From UBA10649 sp963700745 (lineage in GTDB: Bacteria > Actinomycetota > Actinomycetes > S36-B12), in NCBI GenBank assembly GCA_963700745.1, contig CAVOYT010000003.1, forward strand, positions 62,001 through 126,000: a stretch of DNA of 64,000 nucleotides. The letters are read 5' to 3'. The position numbers and the translations under genes were made by a program. This document shows, piece by piece, positions 36,575 to 45,277 of the stretch (the stretch's first letter is position 1; every line of letters starts with the position of its first letter). The notes beneath the pieces are model-generated. The model saw only the letters and a program-made list of their open reading frames with translations, was not told where the DNA came from and made no database searches.

Positions 36575-37983
36575 GGTCCGGCCTCCTCATCGGTGAGGAG
36601 CGCCTCGGCGACGCGCTCGAGCCCCACGCTTCGCGAGGCCTTGACGAGCACGACGTCGTCCGGGCCCACCTGCGCCCTGAGCAGGGCAATCGCGGCGGCA
36701 ACGTCCGGAACGTGAACGGATTCCTCACCCCACGAACCCTCGTTGCTCGCCCCCAGATGCATGACGCGCGTCCCCTCACCCACGCAGACCAGTCGCGAGA
36801 TGTCGAGCCGCACCGCGAGCCGACCGATCGCATCGTGTTCATCACGGGACGAATCGCCGAGCTCAAGCATCTCGCCGAGGACCGCCCACGTGCGGCGGCC
36901 AGCAGCCATCGCGACCAGCGTCTTCAACGCCGCTCGCATGGATTCAGGATTGGCGTTGTAGGCATCGTTGACCACCGTGAATCCGCCCGGAGCCACCCGC
37001 ACTTCCATGCGCCACCGGCTGGTGGGCTCGGCCCCGCGGAGCCCGTCGGCGACCTGCTCGAGCGAGGCCCCCACGCTCAGGGCCACGGCGGCGGCCGCCA
37101 GTGCGTTAGACACGTAGTGCTCTCCGCTGAACTGCAGGGAGACGGGCTGCCCTGCCGCGGTGGCCATGTCGGTCAGGGTGAAGCTCGGCCGAGCACCCGA
37201 GTCCAATCGCACGTCCGTGGCGCGAACGTCCACATCGGCGCCCTCGCCGAAGGTCACGACTCGTGCGGAGGTTTCGCGCGCCATCGCGCGTACGAGCGGG
37301 TCGTCACCGTTCAGCACTGCGACCGCTCCCGCCGGGAGCGCGCGGATCAGTTCGGCCTTCGCGGACGCGATGGCCTCCCGCGAGCCGAGCATCCCCAGAT
37401 GGGCGGACCCGACGTTCACGACGAGGCCGACGTCCGGCTTGGCGATGTCTGCCAGGTAGGCGATGTGACCTTCGCCCCGCATGCCCATCTCGAGCACCAG
37501 GAAACGGGTCTGGTCGTCAGCAGTGAGAACCGTCAGCGGGAGCCCCACCTCCGTGTTGAAGGATCCCGCCGCGCTGACAGTGCTGCCGACGCCGGCGAGG
37601 ACGCTCGCGACAAGGTCCTTCGTGCTGGTCTTTCCACTTGAGCCCGTGATCGCCACCACCGTGCAGGAGAGCAGGGACGACCGCACCCAGGCTGCGAGCC
37701 TGCCAAGCGCTTCGACCGGATCGTCCACGACCACGCAGGGGATCGCCCTGCCCTCATCGTCGGTGAGCGCGCGGTCGGCCAGGACTGCAACGGCGCCGAC
37801 CGCACAGGCCCCGGCGGCGAAGTCCCCACCATCGACGCGATCGCCCTTGATGGCCACGAACATGCAGCCGGGCGCGACCGCGCGCGAGTCCGCGACCACG
37901 GACTGGACAAGCACCTCTGGGTCCGCGCCGACCATCGTGCCGGACACGACATCGGCGATCCGAGCGATTGACATCGCGATCAT
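36571..37983 (-). CDS. murF: UDP-MurNAc-tripeptide:D-Ala-D-Ala ligase
   Basis: MurF completes the cytosolic pentapeptide. 470 residues: DSRAVAPGCMFVAIKGDRVD, VVAITGSSGKTSTKDLVASV (P-loop), FNTEVGLPLTVL, LVLEMGMRGEGHIAYL, NVGSAHLGMLGS, AKAELIRAL, VSNALAAAAVALS, VVNDAYNANPESMRAAL and VLGEMLELGDSSRDEHDAIG. Intact frame; ATG at 37983 (second ATG three codons in) overlaps the murE stop (ATGA). Confidence 0.97.
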   Translation of the reverse strand: MIAMSIARIADVVSGTMVGADPEVLVQSVVADSRAVAPGCMFVAIKGDRVDGGDFAAGACAVGAVAVLADRALTDDEGRAIPCVVVDDPVEALGRLAAWVRSSLLSCTVVAITGSSGKTSTKDLVASVLAGVGSTVSAAGSFNTEVGLPLTVLTADDQTRFLVLEMGMRGEGHIAYLADIAKPDVGLVVNVGSAHLGMLGSREAIASAKAELIRALPAGAVAVLNGDDPLVRAMARETSARVVTFGEGADVDVRATDVRLDSGARPSFTLTDMATAAGQPVSLQFSGEHYVSNALAAAAVALSVGASLEQVADGLRGAEPTSRWRMEVRVAPGGFTVVNDAYNANPESMRAALKTLVAMAAGRRTWAVLGEMLELGDSSRDEHDAIGRLAVRLDISRLVCVGEGTRVMHLGASNEGSWGEESVHVPDVAAAIALLRAQVGPDDVVLVKASRSVGLERVAEALLTDEEAGP

Positions 37984-39476
37984 GGGCCAGACCTGTCATC
38001 GAGGGCACCGAGCAGCACAGTCGCATCGTCGAAGGGCAGGACCACGCCCGCCGACTCCTGCCCCTGCTCATGTCCCTTGCCCAGTACCAGCACCACGTCT
38101 CCCGCCTCGGCCATCCCCACCGCCACCGTAATGGCCTGCCGGCGGTCGCCTTCCTCCTGGATCTCCGCCCTCTCGTGCGGCGCCACCTCCCGCGCACCCG
38201 TCAGCACCGCCTGCCGAATCTCCGCGGGGTCCTCTGAACGGGGATTGTCGTCCGTCACGATGAGGACGTCCGCGAGGCGCGCCGCCACGCCGCCCATCTG
38301 CGCACGCTTTCCCCTGTCTCGATCGCCGCCCGCGCCGACCACGACGATGATCCGCCCGTCCACGTCCTCGCGGGCTGCCATGAGCGCACGGGCGATGGCA
38401 TCCGGAGAGTGCGCGTAGTCCACGATGCCGCGAATCCCGGCACGCTCCCCCACGACCTGCATGCGACCCGGCACCACCGCGTTGGCGATCCCGGCGGCTG
38501 CGCTGGCGGGGTCCGCCCCGGCGTTGCGGAGGACAGCGAAGGCACAGATGGCGTTGGCGACGTTGAAGGCACCAGGCATGGGCACCACCAGCGGCTGCAC
38601 GTGCCCATCGGGCTCCACGATGGCGAGTTCAGTGCCGTTCCGGACCGCGTGCCAGTCGGCTCGAGAGTCCAGGAGAGACCAGGTCTGGATCGGGATGGTG
38701 GCCTCGTCGATCAGGCGACGCCCCCACGAGTCGTCCATGCCGACCACTCCGCGTTCTGCTCGATCCGGGGCGAAGAGGCTCGCCTTCGCGGAGAAGTAGC
38801 GCTCCATCGATCCGTGGTAGTCCAAGTGGTCCTGGGACAGATTCGTGTACGCGGCGACGTCGTAACGCACCGCGTTGACTCGGGACTCCGCGATGGCGAT
38901 GCTGCTCACCTCCATGACGACCGAGTCCACGCCCGCTTCGAGCATGACAGCAAGGATCGCCTGGAGATCGGACGCTTCCGGTGTCGTCCGCGCACCCTCG
39001 TGCGACGCCCCGTCGACCTGCACCCCGATCGTGCCGATGAACCCCGTCGTCCGGCCGGCTGCCCTCAGGCCGGCCTCGACCATGGTCGCCACCGTCGTCT
39101 TGCCGTTCGTACCCGTGACGCCCAGCAGTTGCAGCGACTGGGCGGGGTCGCCGTAGATCCGCGCAGCGATCCGACCCAGGCTCTCGCGGGGCCGGTCCAT
39201 GACGATGACGGGAACACCGAGCGCTGCGCAGTCGCCCGCACCTTCGGAGTCCGTGACGATGGCCACGGCTCCAGCGGAGACGGACGCGGCGGCAAACCGA
39301 GAACCGTGCGTGACATGTCCGGGCAGAGCCGCATAGAGGTCTCCTGGACGCACCGTCCGCGAATCGAGCGTGACGCCGCTGATCATCAGGGCGCCTGGGA
39401 CGTCGAATCGGGCGGCTTCGGGGATCGCATCGACCAGTGGCACTGGCCGCGTGTTCGGCCTCATCGCCGGCGGCAT
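37980..39476 (-). CDS. murE: UDP-MurNAc-tripeptide synthetase (DAP-adding type)
   Basis: Adds the third amino acid of the stem peptide. 498 residues: VTLDSRTVRPGDLYAALPG, GVTGTNGKTTVATMVEAGLR (P-loop), TTPEASDLQAILAVML, VMEVSSIAIAESRVNAV, TNLSQDHLDYHGSMERYFSA, VDYAHSPDAIARAL and TDDNPRSEDP. The DNPR motif is the hallmark of diaminopimelate-adding MurE, so the wall should contain DAP. The ATG at 39476, 4 bases after the ftsI stop, is preferred over ATG 39464. Confidence 0.95.
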   Translation of the reverse strand: MPPAMRPNTRPVPLVDAIPEAARFDVPGALMISGVTLDSRTVRPGDLYAALPGHVTHGSRFAAASVSAGAVAIVTDSEGAGDCAALGVPVIVMDRPRESLGRIAARIYGDPAQSLQLLGVTGTNGKTTVATMVEAGLRAAGRTTGFIGTIGVQVDGASHEGARTTPEASDLQAILAVMLEAGVDSVVMEVSSIAIAESRVNAVRYDVAAYTNLSQDHLDYHGSMERYFSAKASLFAPDRAERGVVGMDDSWGRRLIDEATIPIQTWSLLDSRADWHAVRNGTELAIVEPDGHVQPLVVPMPGAFNVANAICAFAVLRNAGADPASAAAGIANAVVPGRMQVVGERAGIRGIVDYAHSPDAIARALMAAREDVDGRIIVVVGAGGDRDRGKRAQMGGVAARLADVLIVTDDNPRSEDPAEIRQAVLTGAREVAPHERAEIQEEGDRRQAITVAVGMAEAGDVVLVLGKGHEQGQESAGVVLPFDDATVLLGALDDRSGP

Positions 39477-39480
39477 GACG

Positions 39481-41283
39481 CTACCCGCCATAGGTGAGCG
39501 GCAGCGACGGGGCATCCGTCCCCGTGGGCGGAACCTGTCGGGCCTGGAGCGCGTACGTCATCACGCGCTTGAAGACCGGGCCGCCCAGCTCTCCGCCGTA
39601 GCGTCCGGCCCTCGGGTTGAAGACCGAGACGGCAACGACCAGTTCTGGTGCATCAGCCGGCGCCAAGCCGATGAAGGATGCGATGACGCCGCTGTAGCAG
39701 CGGCACTTCTCGTTGTAGGCCTGCGCGGTGCCGGTCTTGCCTCCGACGCGGTAACCCGGGATGGCGGCCATGGGTGCCGTGCCGCCCTCACCGACGACTG
39801 CCTCGAGCATGGCCCGCACCTGCTTGGCCGTTCCCGCACTGACGACTCGAGTCCGCTTCGGCTCCGCCGGGGCCTCGGTGGTTCCGTCGGCATGGACCAC
39901 CTCCTCCACCAGGCTGGGTGCGATCCGGACTCCGTCGTTCGCGATCGTGGCGAAGACGCTGGCGGACTGGACGGCGTTGACGCTGAGCCCCTGTCCGAAG
40001 GCGATGGTCGGGAAGGACGTCCTCGACCAGTCGGAGTGAGGCGGCACGTAGCCGGCCTGCTCGCCTGGGAAGTTGAGTCCAGTGGGCTCCCCGATACCGA
40101 ACTTCTTGAGGTACTTGGACAGCTTCTTCCCGCCGATCCGCTCGGCGGCGAGGATCGTGCCGATGTTGCTGGACTTGGCCATCACACCGGCGAGGGTGAG
40201 CTGGAGCGTGCCATGCGCACTGCTGTCGTGGAAGGTCTTGCCTCCGCGATTCAGCCCGCCGGGAACCTTGAACGCCGAGTAGGGATTCGCCGCACCCTCG
40301 TTGACAACCGCGGCGAGGGTCATGAGCTTGCTGGTCGAACCGGGCTCGAACACATTGGTGAGCGCGCGATTGCCCCGGTTGGCATCCGTGGCCGATGCGG
40401 CGTCGTTCGGATCGAAGGTCGGGGCGGTCGCCAGGGCGAGGATCTTCCCGGTCTTGGCGTCCATGACCACGACGGTGCCGCTGTCGGCCCGGGACTGCGC
40501 GACCTTCTGGGCGATTGCCTGCTGCGCGACGTACTGGATGTCACGATCAATCGTCAGCCGCACCGTCGTGCCGGCTTCCGCATCCGTGATCGAGTTCGCA
40601 CCCGTCGGGATCACCTTGCCGCCAGGTCCGCGCTCATAGGTCTGTGATCCCGCGGTCCCGGCGAGCTGGTCCTGGAAGGCGTACTCCATGCCGCCCAGCC
40701 CCTTGCCCTCGGCGCCAACGAAGCCGACCACGTTCGCCGCGAGGTCGCCCGCGGGATACACGCGGCGGGCGGCCGGCTCGCTGAAGATGCCAGGAAGGCG
40801 CAGGGCGGAGATCCGATCCCAGGTCTCCGGCGTCAGCCCCTTCGTGAGGTAGATGAAGCGACGGTCACCAGTGAGTCGGGTGGCCAGGACGTCCGCGTCA
40901 GCACCGAGGATGGGGCTGAGCTGGGCCGCCACCGCCGCTGGGTCCGTCACCAGGGTCTGGTCCGCCGTGAGGTTGCGAGCCTCCAAGGTGATCGCCAGGG
41001 CCTGCCCACTGCTGTCGAGGATCGAGCCACGCTGCGCGGGGATCTCCGACGTCCGCAGTCTTTGGTCCAGGGCCGCAGACGCCAGGGTCTCCCCTCTGAC
41101 CGCCTGCAGTTCCACCAGCCGCCCGCCGAAGACCGTGAGGACCAGGCCGGTGGCGACGAGCAGGATCGTGCCCCGCTTTCGCGGATCGGCGAGGGTGATG
41201 AACGAACGACGAGGACCCCGTCCTGCTGCTCCCCGTGAAGGGGCGGCGGGCCGGGGCCGACTGCGAGTGTCGCTGCGGGTCAC
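39481..41283 (-). CDS. ftsI: septal transpeptidase FtsI (PBP3)
   Basis: Class B penicillin-binding protein cross-linking septal wall. A cytoplasmic Arg/Pro-rich N-terminus, one membrane helix (GTILLVATGLVLTVFGGRLV), a dimerisation domain (RGSILDSSGQALA), and the transpeptidase domain with the active-site FEPGSTSKLMT (SxxK), AKSSNIG (SxN) and VGGKTGTAQ (KTG). 600 residues from GTG 41283, with no PASTA domains. The start is uncertain: an ATG at 41336 overlaps the ftsL stop (TGATG) but is in another frame, so a frame error near 41300 is possible. Confidence 0.93.
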   Translation of the reverse strand: MTRSDTRSRPRPAAPSRGAAGRGPRRSFITLADPRKRGTILLVATGLVLTVFGGRLVELQAVRGETLASAALDQRLRTSEIPAQRGSILDSSGQALAITLEARNLTADQTLVTDPAAVAAQLSPILGADADVLATRLTGDRRFIYLTKGLTPETWDRISALRLPGIFSEPAARRVYPAGDLAANVVGFVGAEGKGLGGMEYAFQDQLAGTAGSQTYERGPGGKVIPTGANSITDAEAGTTVRLTIDRDIQYVAQQAIAQKVAQSRADSGTVVVMDAKTGKILALATAPTFDPNDAASATDANRGNRALTNVFEPGSTSKLMTLAAVVNEGAANPYSAFKVPGGLNRGGKTFHDSSAHGTLQLTLAGVMAKSSNIGTILAAERIGGKKLSKYLKKFGIGEPTGLNFPGEQAGYVPPHSDWSRTSFPTIAFGQGLSVNAVQSASVFATIANDGVRIAPSLVEEVVHADGTTEAPAEPKRTRVVSAGTAKQVRAMLEAVVGEGGTAPMAAIPGYRVGGKTGTAQAYNEKCRCYSGVIASFIGLAPADAPELVVAVSVFNPRAGRYGGELGGPVFKRVMTYALQARQVPPTGTDAPSLPLTYGG

Positions 41284-41335
41284 GTCGGCGGTCCATATCG
41301 CGACGGCGCTGGGGCCGGCGTGATCCGCGTCGCCA

Positions 41336-42145
41336 TCACGGCACCGGCACCGCAACCAGTCCGGCGTCCTCCGACGAGAGCTGCCCGGTCAGGTCGATGA
41401 TGGTCGCGTCCTCCCACAGATTGTTCTCGGCGTTGGGGTTCTTGGGCTTCTTCGCCGCCTTCTTCTCGGCCGCGGTCTTCTCCTTGGCGGCCGACTTCTC
41501 CGCGGCAGCGAGTGCCTCCTCGTTCGCGGCCGCCGCCTGGGCAGCGGCGGCGTCCGCCGCGGCCGGGTCGTAGTCGGGCCCGGGGGCGATCGGCAGGTCC
41601 GTGCCGACCGACGCGTTGTCCACCGCCTCGGCGGCGGTGGCATCGGCCGGTGTCAGGAGGCGTGGAGTGATCGACGTCGCGCCGCCGGCCGCCTTCGGCT
41701 TGCCGAGTACCTTGCCTCCGGGCAGCCGCAGGAAGACGGGGTTCTCGCTGGGGACCATGCCGAGCGAACGAGCCTGCTGCTCAAGGGCCTCCGGTGCCCC
41801 CGCCGCGGCGACGACCTCAGACAGCGTCTGCTCCTGCTGGGTGAGTGCGGCCCGCTCGGCCTGCAGTTCGCTGATCGTGAAGGCGCCCTGGGCAAGCGAT
41901 GTGTTGATCACCAGGATGACGACCATCCCGACCACGAGCAGGCCGGTGACGACCAGCGCAAACACCCCGCGACTGGCGCGCTCGGGACGCAGCGGGGAGA
42001 CCATCCGCAGATGTGGACGCGATGCCCGCAGACCGCGGGCCCCGCGGGTGGCGTACTCGGTACCCTCGCTGATCCGGATTTCCGGTGCGGCTCCGTCGGT
42101 CTCGGACTCCACCGGGGGCTCGGGCTGGCGGGCGGTCGCGGTCAT
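41336..42145 (-). CDS. ftsL: FtsL-type divisome protein with long Ala/Lys-rich tail
   Basis: 269 residues. A cytoplasmic N-terminus (about 60), one membrane helix (61-81, GVFALVVTGLLVVGMVVILV) and a short coiled coil ISELQAERAALTQQEQTLSE, then LARSLG-like MVPSENPVFLRLPGGKVLG; this is the FtsL/DivIC layout between rsmH and ftsI. Unlike typical FtsL (about 100-200 residues), the C-terminus carries a roughly 75-residue low-complexity stretch rich in Ala, Glu and Lys (ALAAAEKSAAKEKTAAEKKA) and ends DATIIDLTGQL. The start overlaps the rsmH stop (ATGA). Identification rests mainly on position and topology. Confidence 0.82.
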   Translation of the reverse strand: MTATARQPEPPVESETDGAAPEIRISEGTEYATRGARGLRASRPHLRMVSPLRPERASRGVFALVVTGLLVVGMVVILVINTSLAQGAFTISELQAERAALTQQEQTLSEVVAAAGAPEALEQQARSLGMVPSENPVFLRLPGGKVLGKPKAAGGATSITPRLLTPADATAAEAVDNASVGTDLPIAPGPDYDPAAADAAAAQAAAANEEALAAAEKSAAKEKTAAEKKAAKKPKNPNAENNLWEDATIIDLTGQLSSEDAGLVAVPVP

Positions 42146-43098
42146 GCCGCCACCGCCAGTCGCTCTGCGGCTCGGACCTTCACGGAAGCAGAACGCGGGT
42201 TGGCGGCCACCTCGATGTCATCGGCCACCTCAGCCCCGCGAGTCAGCAGCCTCAGCCAGGGCTGCAGCGAGTCGGGAACCACCGGCAGGCCAACCGGCAC
42301 GTCCGGGTGAGCCCCGACCGCGAGGGAATGCTTGACGATTCGGTCCTCAAGGGACTGGTACGACATGACCACGATCCGCCCGCCGACTGCGAGGCTGTCC
42401 AGGGCTGCCGGGATCGCACGTCGCAGCACGTCCAGCTCCCCGTTGACCTCGATGCGCAACGCCTGGAAGGTGCGCTTGGCTGGGTTGCCGCCGGTGCGGC
42501 GCGCAGGTGCGGGGATGGCCGCCTTGATGAGATCGACCAGCCGGGCGGAATTCGTGAACGGAGCGACCTTGCGCTCGACGACCACCCGCGCCGCGATACG
42601 CGACGCGAACCTCTCCTCGCCGTACTGCCGGAGGATGCGCGCCAGGTCCGCAGCGGGGTAGGTGTTCAGGACATCGGCTGCCGTCATCCCGGTGGTGGGA
42701 TCCATACGCATGTCGAGCGGGGCGTCCTGGGCATAGGCAAAGCCGCGCTCGGACTCGTCGAGCTGCATGGATGAGACGCCCAGGTCGAACAGGATCCCCT
42801 GGACCGGGCCGAAGCCGAGTTCGGCCAGCACCTCGGGCAGCTCGTCGTAGACGGCGTGGACGAGGGTGACTCGCTGGCCGAACGGCGCCAGTCGCTCACC
42901 TGACAGGCGCAGCGCCTCCGGGTCCCGATCGAGTCCGACCACGTGCACGTCCGGGAACGAGGCGAGGAGATGCTCCGCATGACCGCCCAGCCCGACGGTG
43001 GCATCGACCATGACCGCGCCGGGGGCCTCGAGGGCTGGCGCGAGCAGTGCGATCACGCGATCCCGCAGGACCGGCACGTGACGGGTCGATGTCGACAT
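42142..43098 (-). CDS. rsmH: 16S rRNA (cytosine1402-N4)-methyltransferase
   Basis: RsmH (MraW) methylates C1402 in the ribosomal P site with SAM. 318 residues: HVPVLRDRVIALLAPAL, VDATVGLGGHAEHLLA (SAM-binding), VVGLDRDPEAL, GILFDLGVSSMQLDESERGF, MRMDPTTGMTAADVLNTY, RKVAPFTNSARLVDLIK, KRTFQALRIEVNGELD and VVMSYQSLEDRIVK. Intact frame. ATG at 43098, three bases after a 43-residue ORF. Confidence 0.97.
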   Translation of the reverse strand: MSTSTRHVPVLRDRVIALLAPALEAPGAVMVDATVGLGGHAEHLLASFPDVHVVGLDRDPEALRLSGERLAPFGQRVTLVHAVYDELPEVLAELGFGPVQGILFDLGVSSMQLDESERGFAYAQDAPLDMRMDPTTGMTAADVLNTYPAADLARILRQYGEERFASRIAARVVVERKVAPFTNSARLVDLIKAAIPAPARRTGGNPAKRTFQALRIEVNGELDVLRRAIPAALDSLAVGGRIVVMSYQSLEDRIVKHSLAVGAHPDVPVGLPVVPDSLQPWLRLLTRGAEVADDIEVAANPRSASVKVRAAERLAVAA

Positions 43099-43101
43099 CG
43101 T

Positions 43102-43233
43102 TCAGGCCCAGGTGTCCACGACGGAAGCCAGGGCCATGAGCACCGCGGCCGTGAGCACAAGGGCAACGCCGAGCACGCCCGTGGACCGCAGAACGCTGCG
43201 GACCGGTTGCTCGGGCTGGATCAGGGTGTTCAT
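43102..43233 (-). CDS. 43-residue single-membrane-helix protein between mraZ and rsmH
   Basis: A small ORF starting at ATG 43233 with a strong AAGGGGG ribosome site 5 bases upstream and ending 3 bases before rsmH. Sequence: MNTLIQPEQPVRSVLRSTG followed by one hydrophobic helix (about 18-40) and a short acidic/Trp C-terminus. It matches nothing I can name. Position, ribosome site and clean spacing say it is translated as part of the dcw operon. A divisome or wall-related micro-protein is a reasonable guess only. An in-frame upstream extension to 43383 lacks a ribosome site. Confidence 0.65.
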   Translation of the reverse strand: MNTLIQPEQPVRSVLRSTGVLGVALVLTAAVLMALASVVDTWA

Positions 43234-43409
43234 CTGTCCCCCTTCGGGTGAAGGTCGCGGGTGGGTGGGATGAAGTTGTGGCACTGCGGCCGTGTGGCCA
43301 GGTCCCCGCCCGCCGTTTCCAGCGGACCCTGGCGCCGGGGAAGGGGCGTCAGGAGCGATGCGAGGAGCGGGAGGAGACCTCACCGCGCGGTTCGAGCGCC
43401 GACGTCGTG

Positions 43410-43847
43410 TCAGAGTCCGGGGAACACCTCCTCGCTGAGGCCGGAGAAGGCCTCCTCCTGCTCGCTGAGGTAGGTGTCCCAGGTGGCGGCGTCCCAGATC
43501 TCCGCGGTGGAGCTCTTGCCCACCACGACGACATCGCGGTCAAGGCCGGCGTACTCGCGCAGCGCTGCAGGCACGGTGATCCGGCCCTGACGGTCCGGGA
43601 TCTCGTCCGATGCCCCGGAGAACAGCACTCGCTGGTAGGCCTGCACCCTCGGGTCGGAACGGGAGGCTTCGTTCACCCGCTCGGCGTAGGCCGCGAACTC
43701 CGCCGCCGGCCAGACCACGATCGATCGGTCCTGCCCCTTGGTCAGCACCAGTCCCCCGGCCAGGCCCTCACGGAACTTGGCCGGCAGGACGAGGCGGCCC
43801 TTGTCGTCCAGGCGCGGCGTATGCGTCCCCAGGAATCCCAGAAACAC
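43410..43847 (-). CDS. mraZ: MraZ transcriptional regulator
   Basis: AbrB-like double-domain DNA-binding protein that represses its own dcw promoter. 145 residues with two copies of the MraZ fold: FLGTHTPRLDDKGRLVLPAK and, in the second half, DEIPDRQGRITVPAALREYA, each with the DxxGR signature. The GTG at 43847 is chosen because GGGGAGG lies about 7 bases upstream; an in-frame ATG at 43874 would read through that site. First gene of the dcw operon; 176 bases separate it from the next small ORF. Confidence 0.95.
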   Translation of the reverse strand: MFLGFLGTHTPRLDDKGRLVLPAKFREGLAGGLVLTKGQDRSIVVWPAAEFAAYAERVNEASRSDPRVQAYQRVLFSGASDEIPDRQGRITVPAALREYAGLDRDVVVVGKSSTAEIWDAATWDTYLSEQEEAFSGLSEEVFPGL

Positions 43848-43889
43848 CAGCCCCACCTCCCCGACCCGTACCACTGCTCACCCTGGTCT

Positions 43890-43931
43890 CTCCAAGTGAC
43901 GCCACTGTACTCCACTTTCCTCCACCGTCAA
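43890..43931 (-). promoter_or_regulatory. mraZ promoter with four MraZ boxes at 10-bp spacing
   Basis: On the minus strand TGGAG, TGGAG, TGGCG and TGGAG occur at 43920-43924, 43910-43914, 43900-43904 and 43890-43894, exactly 10 bp apart, matching the TGGGN-type repeats bound by MraZ. TTGACG (43926-43931) and TACAGT (43904-43909) form a -35/-10 pair with a 16-base spacer over the boxes. Binding by MraZ would block RNA polymerase. Transcription would start near 43897, giving a leader of about 50 bases. Confidence 0.85.
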
Positions 43932-44090
43932 CCACATCTCCCCTAGGACACGAAGGATCTCCTCCACCCCGAGCCTCCCCGCCCCCTCCCCATGCCGAGC
44001 CGGTGATCCCCAGCGCCAGATCGCGGACACGAAGCCACCGGAGGCGGGATGACCAGATCAAGCGGGTCCGGGACGTACGCTCCGGACGTG

Positions 44091-45277
44091 ATGCCCCGAG
44101 TCCTCGTCGCGACATCGGTGCGCCCTTGCGCTGGCCGCCTGCTCGGCAGGACCCCCCGACGCGGGCCCGACGACTGCGAGCTCGACCACGACGAGCCCGA
44201 GCCCGCACCGCGACCCCCACGGCAACCCCGTCGCCCACGCCGACCCCCACCCCGTCGCCCACGCCGACCCCCACCCCGTCGCCCGCCTACACCTCGCCGT
44301 TGGATGGCCGGGCCGCCGAGGGGGCGAAGCCGGTGCTGATCGTCAAGTTGGACAACACCAGATACGCGCAGCCGCATGCCGGCCTGGAGCGGGCGGACGT
44401 CGTCTATCTCGAGGAGGTCGAGTACGGGATCACCCGGATCGCGGCCGTGTTCTCCAGCCAGGTCCCCCACCGCATCGGCCCAGTGCGGTCGGCCCGCATC
44501 ACGGACATCGACCTGGTCGCCCAGTACACGCACCCCGCGTTCGCCTACTCCGGGGCCCAGCGCAAGATGTTCCCGGTGCTCGATTCTGCGGCCTTCCGCG
44601 ACGTCTCTCCCCGCCGTGGTGCAGCCGGCTACAGCCGGGACTACAACCGGCGCGCGCCGTACAACTACTTCCTGGACGGCAAGGTCGCGCTCTCCCGAGC
44701 CCCGAAGGCGTCCCTCGCGCACGACATGGGCTTCGTGTTCGACGAGCAGGTACCCGACGGTGGCCTGGTCGCGACGTCGGCCTCGATGAAGTGGGGCTAC
44801 TCCTCGGCCGACTTCAAGTACCGGCGCAAGACCGGCCAGTACGCGGTGTACTTGAATGACCTGCGTGCGGGCGCTGAAGCCAGCAAGAGCGGACAGAACG
44901 CGGCCACGGTCGTCATCCAGTACGTCAAGCAGGTGCCCTCCGCATTCTTCGACAAGGGCGGCGGCAATACCCCGCACGCGGAGACCATCGGCACTGGCAA
45001 GGCAACGGTCATGCGCGACGGCCTCGCCTGGTCGGCCACCTGGAGCCGGCCCACGGCCAAGGACGGCACCACCTTCACGCTTCCGGACGGCAGCGCGATC
45101 GCCTTCAAGCCCGGTCAGCTGTGGATCGTGCTGCTGGACAAGAAGCGCAAGGCGACGGTGACCCCGCTCACCGAGCCCAAGCCGAGCCCCACCCCGTCAG
45201 CGAGCGCGCCATCACCCACTGCGACGGGTGCGAGCAGCCGCTCGACCCCGACCAGCTCAGCGAGCCCACGCTCGTAG
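44091..45277 (+). CDS. DUF3048-type secreted lipoprotein, two frame errors
   Basis: Begins MPRVLVATSV and, after removing one surplus base near 44123, continues ALALAACSAG, a lipoprotein signal with lipobox LAAC. A Thr/Ser/Pro linker follows with tandem TPSPTP repeats (24-base units near 44230-44280), in which a second surplus base near 44206 must be removed. The folded part begins SPLDGRAAEGAKPVLIVKLD and contains YLEEVEYGITRIAAVFSSQV, IGPVRSARITDIDL and FAYSGAQRKMFPVL, the hallmarks of DUF3048 (YerB-like). A second low-complexity Ser/Thr/Pro tail closes it. Repaired length is 394 residues. Function is unknown; it is probably attached to the outer face of the membrane. Confidence 0.85.

Noticed and set aside
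44210..44290. 24-bp repeats as a regulatory element
   Set aside because: They code for Thr/Ser/Pro repeats in the linker of the DUF3048 lipoprotein, a common low-complexity region.
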